A stretch of DNA of 7,581 bases from an uncultured Actinomycetes bacterium (GTDB taxonomy: Bacteria; Actinomycetota; Actinomycetes; Nanopelagicales; Nanopelagicaceae): positions 1 to 7,581 of the forward strand of contig CAIPLJ010000099.1 of NCBI GenBank assembly GCA_903865885.1. Reading direction: 5' to 3'. The notes below the pieces were generated by a model that saw nothing but the letters and a program-made list of their open reading frames with translations, searched no databases and was not told the origin of the DNA. Below, piece by piece: positions 4,565-7,581 of the stretch; the stretch's first letter is position 1, and every line of letters begins with the position of its first letter. Made by a program: the position numbers and the translations under genes.

Positions 4565-5767
4565 AAAGTTGATCTCCTCTCTAAGGGCGAGCTGCCATTC
4601 TACGAGCCAGGTCTCGACACTCTCCTTGCATCTGAAATGAAGACGGGTCGACTCTCTTTCACTACTGATTTTTCTGCAGTTGCCGATGCTGATGTGCACT
4701 TTATCTGTGTGGGAACTCCGCAAAGTAAAGATGGTCTTGCCGCAGATCTTACGTATGTGATGGCATCGGTCGCAGCAATTGCACCGCATCTGAAAGAAGG
4801 ATCCCTTGTTGTCGGAAAATCTACGGTTCCGGTTGGTACTGCGCAACTTCTGCGTGATCAACTTTCGATTTCTGCTCCGCAAGCAGATCTCGCCTGGAAT
4901 CCAGAATTCTTGCGCGAGGGTTTTGCAGTTGAAGATACTTTGACTCCCAACCGTCTTGTGGTGGGCGTTGCCAACGATCGCGCAGAAGAGATTCTGAAAG
5001 AGGTTTATAAGCCCGTCATTGATTTAGGTACGCCGTGGATTCGCGCTGATCTTCCTACCGCCGAACTTGTCAAAGTTGCCGCTAACTCATTCCTTGCAAC
5101 AAAGATTTCATTTATCAATGCAATGGCTGAAGTATGTGAGGCAGCAGGTGGCGACGTTACTGTCCTCGCAAAGGCCATCGGTTATGACCCACGCATTGGA
5201 AGCCGTTTCTTGCAGGCAGGTATCGGTTTTGGTGGAGGTTGCCTTCCTAAAGATATTCGTGCATTTATGGCACGCGCACAAGAACTTGGTGCAGATCAAG
5301 CGCTCGAATTCCTTCGCGAAATCGATGCAATCAATATGCGTGCACGACAACGTGTCATCGATATTGTCCGTGCAGATCTGTCAGAAGATCTGACTCAATA
5401 CAAGATTGCTGTACTCGGTGCGACATTTAAGCCCGACAGTGACGATGTGCGTGACTCCCCAGCACTTGATATTGCCGCCCAACTGCAAGCAGCTGGTGCA
5501 CAAGTTGTTGTTCATGATCCAAAGGGCATCGAACCTGCACGTAAGCGCTTTCCAAATCTTGATTACCAGGAAAAAGTTGTCGATGCCGTTAAAGGCGCAG
5601 ATGCAATCTTGCACTTAACTGAATGGAAGGAATATCGCGAACTTGATCCATCAGTAATTGGACAACTCGTGAAGTCAAAGTTACTGATCGACGGTCGCAA
5701 TATGTTAGATCGTAATAAATGGCGCGCAGCTGGTTGGCGCTTTCATGCGCTAGGTAGAAGCGATTAG
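4430..5767 (+). CDS. ugd: UDP-glucose 6-dehydrogenase with replaced N-terminus (chimeric reading frame)
   Basis: The enzyme oxidises UDP-glucose to UDP-glucuronate with two NAD+, supplying precursors for surface polysaccharide. The family match begins at KVDLLSKGELPFYEPGLDTL (residue 46, base 4565) and continues to the end: CVGTP, STVPVGT (131-137), NPEFLREGFAVED, catalytic-site Lys215 and Asn219 in KVAANS, catalytic Cys271 in GFGGGCLPKD, and the C-terminal domain motif GATFKPDSDDVRDSP. What is missing is the normal first 35 or so residues, including the Gly-rich GxGYVG loop that binds NAD. Residues 1-45 are phage-like instead. As written the protein should not bind NAD properly and would be inactive. 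The frame is kept across the join, which has about a one-in-three chance of happening at random. The native gene most likely starts outside this sequence. It converges with purE. Confidence 0.85.
   Translation: MKANSDWMDEEGGIPHKNGSVRFYLVGFEEDVYGYLGWFDMTDWDKVDLLSKGELPFYEPGLDTLLASEMKTGRLSFTTDFSAVADADVHFICVGTPQSKDGLAADLTYVMASVAAIAPHLKEGSLVVGKSTVPVGTAQLLRDQLSISAPQADLAWNPEFLREGFAVEDTLTPNRLVVGVANDRAEEILKEVYKPVIDLGTPWIRADLPTAELVKVAANSFLATKISFINAMAEVCEAAGGDVTVLAKAIGYDPRIGSRFLQAGIGFGGGCLPKDIRAFMARAQELGADQALEFLREIDAINMRARQRVIDIVRADLSEDLTQYKIAVLGATFKPDSDDVRDSPALDIAAQLQAAGAQVVVHDPKGIEPARKRFPNLDYQEKVVDAVKGADAILHLTEWKEYRELDPSVIGQLVKSKLLIDGRNMLDRNKWRAAGWRFHALGRSD
4558..4570. other. Junction between phage-like DNA and host ugd
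   Basis: Left of this point the reading frame encodes residues unlike any dehydrogenase. From the AAA codon at 4565 it follows UDP-glucose dehydrogenase continuously. The break falls at the place where family members have the end of the first Rossmann beta-alpha-beta unit, typically an acidic DVD-type strand end followed by KV. No tRNA gene, inverted repeat or transposon end is visible at the join, and no integrase gene lies nearby. It is probably an assembly or cloning chimera. Integration or illegitimate recombination is the alternative. Confidence 0.75.
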
Positions 5768-5781
5768 GGTCGAAGCGATTA
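5757..5781. repeat. 10-bp direct repeat across the convergent gene ends
   Basis: GAAGCGATTA occurs at 5757-5766 and again at 5772-5781, separated by 5 bp. The first copy carries most of the ugd stop region and the second carries the purE stop codon (TTA on the plus strand). It looks like a small tandem duplication, possibly by slippage, that brought a stop codon to one of the two genes. No function is evident. Confidence 0.6.
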
Positions 5782-6294
5782 AAACCCAGTTTTAGTATTG
5801 CGACGGGCGCTCAATTGGGCGCCCTTTGCCTTTGCCTCGATTGATAGTTCTGAGAGCTGAGATTCAATCTTCTTAGCAACCTCTGCATCTGCAGATCCGA
5901 TAATGCGTGCAGCAAGGATTCCTGCATTCTTTGCGTTATCGATGCCAACTGTTGCAACCGGAATTCCGCCAGGCATCTGCACAATAGAGAAAAGTGAATC
6001 CATTCCATCTAGATTTTTAAGTGAGACTGGAACTCCAATAACAGGAAGTGTTGTAAGGGATGCCACCATCCCTGGAAGATGAGCTGCTCCACCTGCGCCA
6101 GCAATGATTACTTTGTAACCTTTTCCTGCAGCGCTCTTTGCGAAATCAACCATCTCTTCTGGCATGCGATGGGCAGAGACAACATCTGCTGTGTAACTAA
6201 TTCCAAATGAATCGAGCGCTTTGGCTGCTTCTTCCATGACTGGCCAATCAGAGTCAGAGCCCATGATGATTGCTACATCTTTACGATCACTCAT
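5779..6294 (-). CDS. purE: N5-carboxyaminoimidazole ribonucleotide mutase (PurE, class I)
   Basis: PurE moves the carboxyl group of N5-CAIR from nitrogen to carbon to give CAIR in de novo purine synthesis, using the product of PurK. The 171-residue protein has the phosphate-binding loop MGSDSDW (11-17), the catalytic SAHRMP motif (40-45, His42), and the glycine-rich AGAGGAAHLPGM segment (from residue 65). The length is normal. Presence of purK beside it marks the class I (bacterial N5-CAIR) type rather than the animal AIR carboxylase. The ATG at 6294 has GGAG (complement of 6301-6304) 6 nt upstream, which lies inside the end of purK. The two genes overlap by 8 bp, so translation is probably coupled. 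The Lys/Ala-rich C-terminal tail is the least conserved part. Confidence 0.96.
   Translation of the reverse strand: MSDRKDVAIIMGSDSDWPVMEEAAKALDSFGISYTADVVSAHRMPEEMVDFAKSAAGKGYKVIIAGAGGAAHLPGMVASLTTLPVIGVPVSLKNLDGMDSLFSIVQMPGGIPVATVGIDNAKNAGILAARIIGSADAEVAKKIESQLSELSIEAKAKGAQLSARRNTKTGF
5780..5794. terminator. AT-rich hairpin between convergent genes
   Basis: TAAAAC (5780-5785) pairs with GTTTTA (5789-5794) around a 3-nt loop, at the very end of purE and 13 bp after the ugd stop. An A-tract/T-tract hairpin of this kind can act in both directions, which suits two genes facing each other. The stem is AT-rich and weak. Confidence 0.35.
5805..5834 (+). terminator. GC-rich hairpin with T-rich tail, likely ugd terminator inside purE
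   Basis: GGGCGC (5805-5810) pairs with GCGCCC (5819-5824) around an 8-nt loop and is followed by TTTGCCTTTG. For plus-strand transcripts from ugd this is a reasonable intrinsic terminator 38 bp after the stop. It lies within the last codons of purE on the other strand, so the purE C-terminal codons would double as a terminator. The T-run is interrupted, so strength is uncertain. Confidence 0.45.
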
Positions 6295-7399
6295 CGATTG
6301 CTCCGCTCATGTAGTCACGTGCATGCTGCACATCAGTGGTTAATTGTAGAAGGTCAGAGCCCACTGCCGTTACATGGCCAATCTTGCGCCCCACACGGAC
6401 TTCCTTCTTGTATTGATGGAATTTGAGGTCGGGGTTACGCGCCATCAGGTGAAGATAAGGGCGATACATATCTGTCTTCTCGCCACCCAAAATATTTCCC
6501 ATCACGGCAAAGTCATTAGTCATCGAAGGATCTCCGAGCGGAAGATCAAGAATCGCACGTAAATGTTGTTCGAACTGACTTGTGACAGATCCGTCGATAG
6601 TCCAGTGACCCGAATTGTGAGGGCGCATTGCAAGTTCATTGATATAGAGATGATCGCCTTTCACAAACATTTCAACTGCCATGACACCCACAACGCCAAC
6701 TTCTTGCGCTATATCGAGGGCGAGTTTCTGTGCTTTTTCTGCAAGATCTGCAGAGATGCACTGTGCAGGCGAAATGGTAAGTGTGCAGATTCCATCTTCC
6801 TGTACGGTCTCTGTTGGCGCCCAAGACATTGCTTGTCCATGCGGTGAACGTGCAATCATGACTGCAATCTCAGAATCGAATGAGATGAGCTCCTCAATCA
6901 ATAGGCGTGGAGTCGTCTTGAGTACTTCCGTGAGTTCATCTTGAGAATTTATCTTCCACACACCGCGGCCGTCATAGCCGCCAGAAATCGCTTTAGCAAT
7001 GAGTGGGTAGCGCTCTATGTCAGCAGTTGATGTCGCAATCTTCCAGGTAGGTGCTGGATATGCACTCAATTTCTGGCGCATCTCAGCTTTATCTTGTGAA
7101 TAGATAAATGCAGATGAAGGCGGATACACCTTTACACCTGTTGCTTCAAGGCCTTTGATAACCGATAGCGGTATGAGTTCGTGTTCAACTGTAATGACAT
7201 CACACGTGGATGCAAATTCTTTAAGAGCATCGAGGTCGGTGTAATCACCAACAACATGGTGAGTTATCTGAGCTCCTGAATCATCGGAGCTCTGAGCAAA
7301 GAGAAGAAGATCGATTCCAAGGGCAGTTGCTGGTGCAACCATCATGCGAGCTAACTGCCCTGCACCTATGACACCAACGCGAGGGAATCTTTCGTTCAC
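6287..7399 (-). CDS. purK: N5-carboxyaminoimidazole ribonucleotide synthase (PurK)
   Basis: PurK carboxylates AIR with bicarbonate and ATP to give N5-CAIR, the PurE substrate. It is an ATP-grasp enzyme of 370 residues from GTG 7399. The N-terminal loop is GVIGAGQLARMM (9-20). The ATP-binding glycine loop is GGYDGRGVWK (140-149), EELISFDSE follows at about 169, and the metal and ATP site is NELAMRPHNSGH (254-265). The end, GRKIGHVTAVG, is also typical. An in-frame TTG at 7429 would add ten residues but would overlap the end of birA. GTG 7399 leaves a 4-bp gap after the birA stop and places the Rossmann strand where the family has it, so it is preferred, though neither start has a good ribosome site. 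It is co-oriented with birA and purE, as in many actinobacteria. Confidence 0.94.
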   Translation of the reverse strand: MNERFPRVGVIGAGQLARMMVAPATALGIDLLLFAQSSDDSGAQITHHVVGDYTDLDALKEFASTCDVITVEHELIPLSVIKGLEATGVKVYPPSSAFIYSQDKAEMRQKLSAYPAPTWKIATSTADIERYPLIAKAISGGYDGRGVWKINSQDELTEVLKTTPRLLIEELISFDSEIAVMIARSPHGQAMSWAPTETVQEDGICTLTISPAQCISADLAEKAQKLALDIAQEVGVVGVMAVEMFVKGDHLYINELAMRPHNSGHWTIDGSVTSQFEQHLRAILDLPLGDPSMTNDFAVMGNILGGEKTDMYRPYLHLMARNPDLKFHQYKKEVRVGRKIGHVTAVGSDLLQLTTDVQHARDYMSGAIDE

Positions 7400-7403
7400 G
7401 GGG

Positions 7404-7581
7404 CTATCGTAGATGAACGATGTCCCCAACTGTTACCCGAGAACCATCCTCCAGTATGAGTTCGCCAGTAGGCGTAATGTCTACCGCTTTGCCAATTTTA
7501 TAACTTCCATCTGGATGCTCAATTCGAACCTCACGGCCAATAGTTGCTGAGCGCTCATTGTAAAGATGACGGAGATCTTCA
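7404..7581 (-). CDS. birA: Biotin-protein ligase (BirA), C-terminal fragment
   Basis: The minus strand is open from the right edge to TAG at 7406-7404, giving 58 residues that begin in EDLRHLYNERSATIGREVRI and end in DGSRVTVGDIVHLR. This matches the small C-terminal SH3-like domain of biotin-[acetyl-CoA-carboxylase] ligases, which usually ends in a GDVVHLR-type motif. The enzyme attaches biotin to the carrier protein of acyl-CoA carboxylases. The catalytic domain lies beyond the window, so it cannot be checked for an N-terminal DNA-binding domain. It stops 4 bp before the preferred purK start, consistent with one birA-purK-purE transcript. Confidence 0.8.
   Translation of the reverse strand, partial: EDLRHLYNERSATIGREVRIEHPDGSYKIGKAVDITPTGELILEDGSRVTVGDIVHLR

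Noticed and set aside
4565..7581. ugd, purE and purK as auxiliary metabolic genes carried by the phage.
   Set aside because: The segment has chromosomal gene order with birA, a convergent arrangement and no phage gene on the right side, and the join truncates ugd. Host DNA joined to phage DNA is simpler.
1..7581. CRISPR arrays, insertion sequences, integrase or rRNA genes.
   Set aside because: No regularly spaced repeats, transposase or recombinase motifs, terminal inverted repeats or ribosomal RNA sequence were seen on either strand.

Overview
The window looks like two unrelated pieces of DNA joined near position 4565. The left part (1 to about 4564) reads as bacteriophage or phage-like mobile DNA: densely packed genes all on the plus strand, near-perfect AAGGAG ribosome sites, TGATG stop/start overlaps, very small membrane proteins and mostly uncharacterised products. 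The right part (about 4565 to 7581) reads as the chromosome of a bacterium, probably a low-GC actinobacterium of the freshwater acI/Nanopelagicales kind. That placement is an inference from protein style, moderate GC and the birA-purK-purE order; no phylogeny was run.

Left part, in order. The last 29 codons of a truncated gene end at 90. A strong sigma70-type promoter (TTGACT, 17 bp, extended -10 TATACT) lies at 135-163, with a perfect 6-bp-arm dyad over its -35 box. A structured leader of about 80 nt follows. The genes are: a 304-aa uncharacterised protein (252-1166); a MoxR-like AAA+ ATPase (1216-2358); a 61-aa protein with one membrane segment (2404-2589); a 29-aa membrane microprotein (2589-2678); a 429-aa protein joining an HExxH metallopeptidase-like domain to a VWA domain with an intact MIDAS motif (2678-3967); two small uncharacterised genes with a long mutual overlap (3960-4352 and 4216-4443); and the first 45 codons of another uncharacterised gene (from 4430). 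A MoxR ATPase with a VWA partner is the layout of RavA/ViaA, NorQ/NorD and CobS/CobT. This is plausibly a phage-encoded AAA+/VWA remodelling or metal-insertion machine with its own small membrane proteins. Its substrate is unknown.

Right part. A UDP-glucose 6-dehydrogenase (ugd) on the plus strand has lost its native N-terminus, including the Rossmann GxGxxG loop, and is fused in frame to the 45 phage-like codons. Facing it on the minus strand is a compact birA-purK-purE cluster: the C-terminus of biotin-protein ligase, then the two enzymes that carboxylate AIR in purine synthesis. ugd and purE converge with only 11 bp between their stop codons, and terminator-like hairpins lie there.

The main caution is the junction inside ugd. 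It is either an assembly or cloning chimera or a real integration/recombination event, and the sequence alone cannot decide. Gene-order inferences should not be carried across about 4558-4570.
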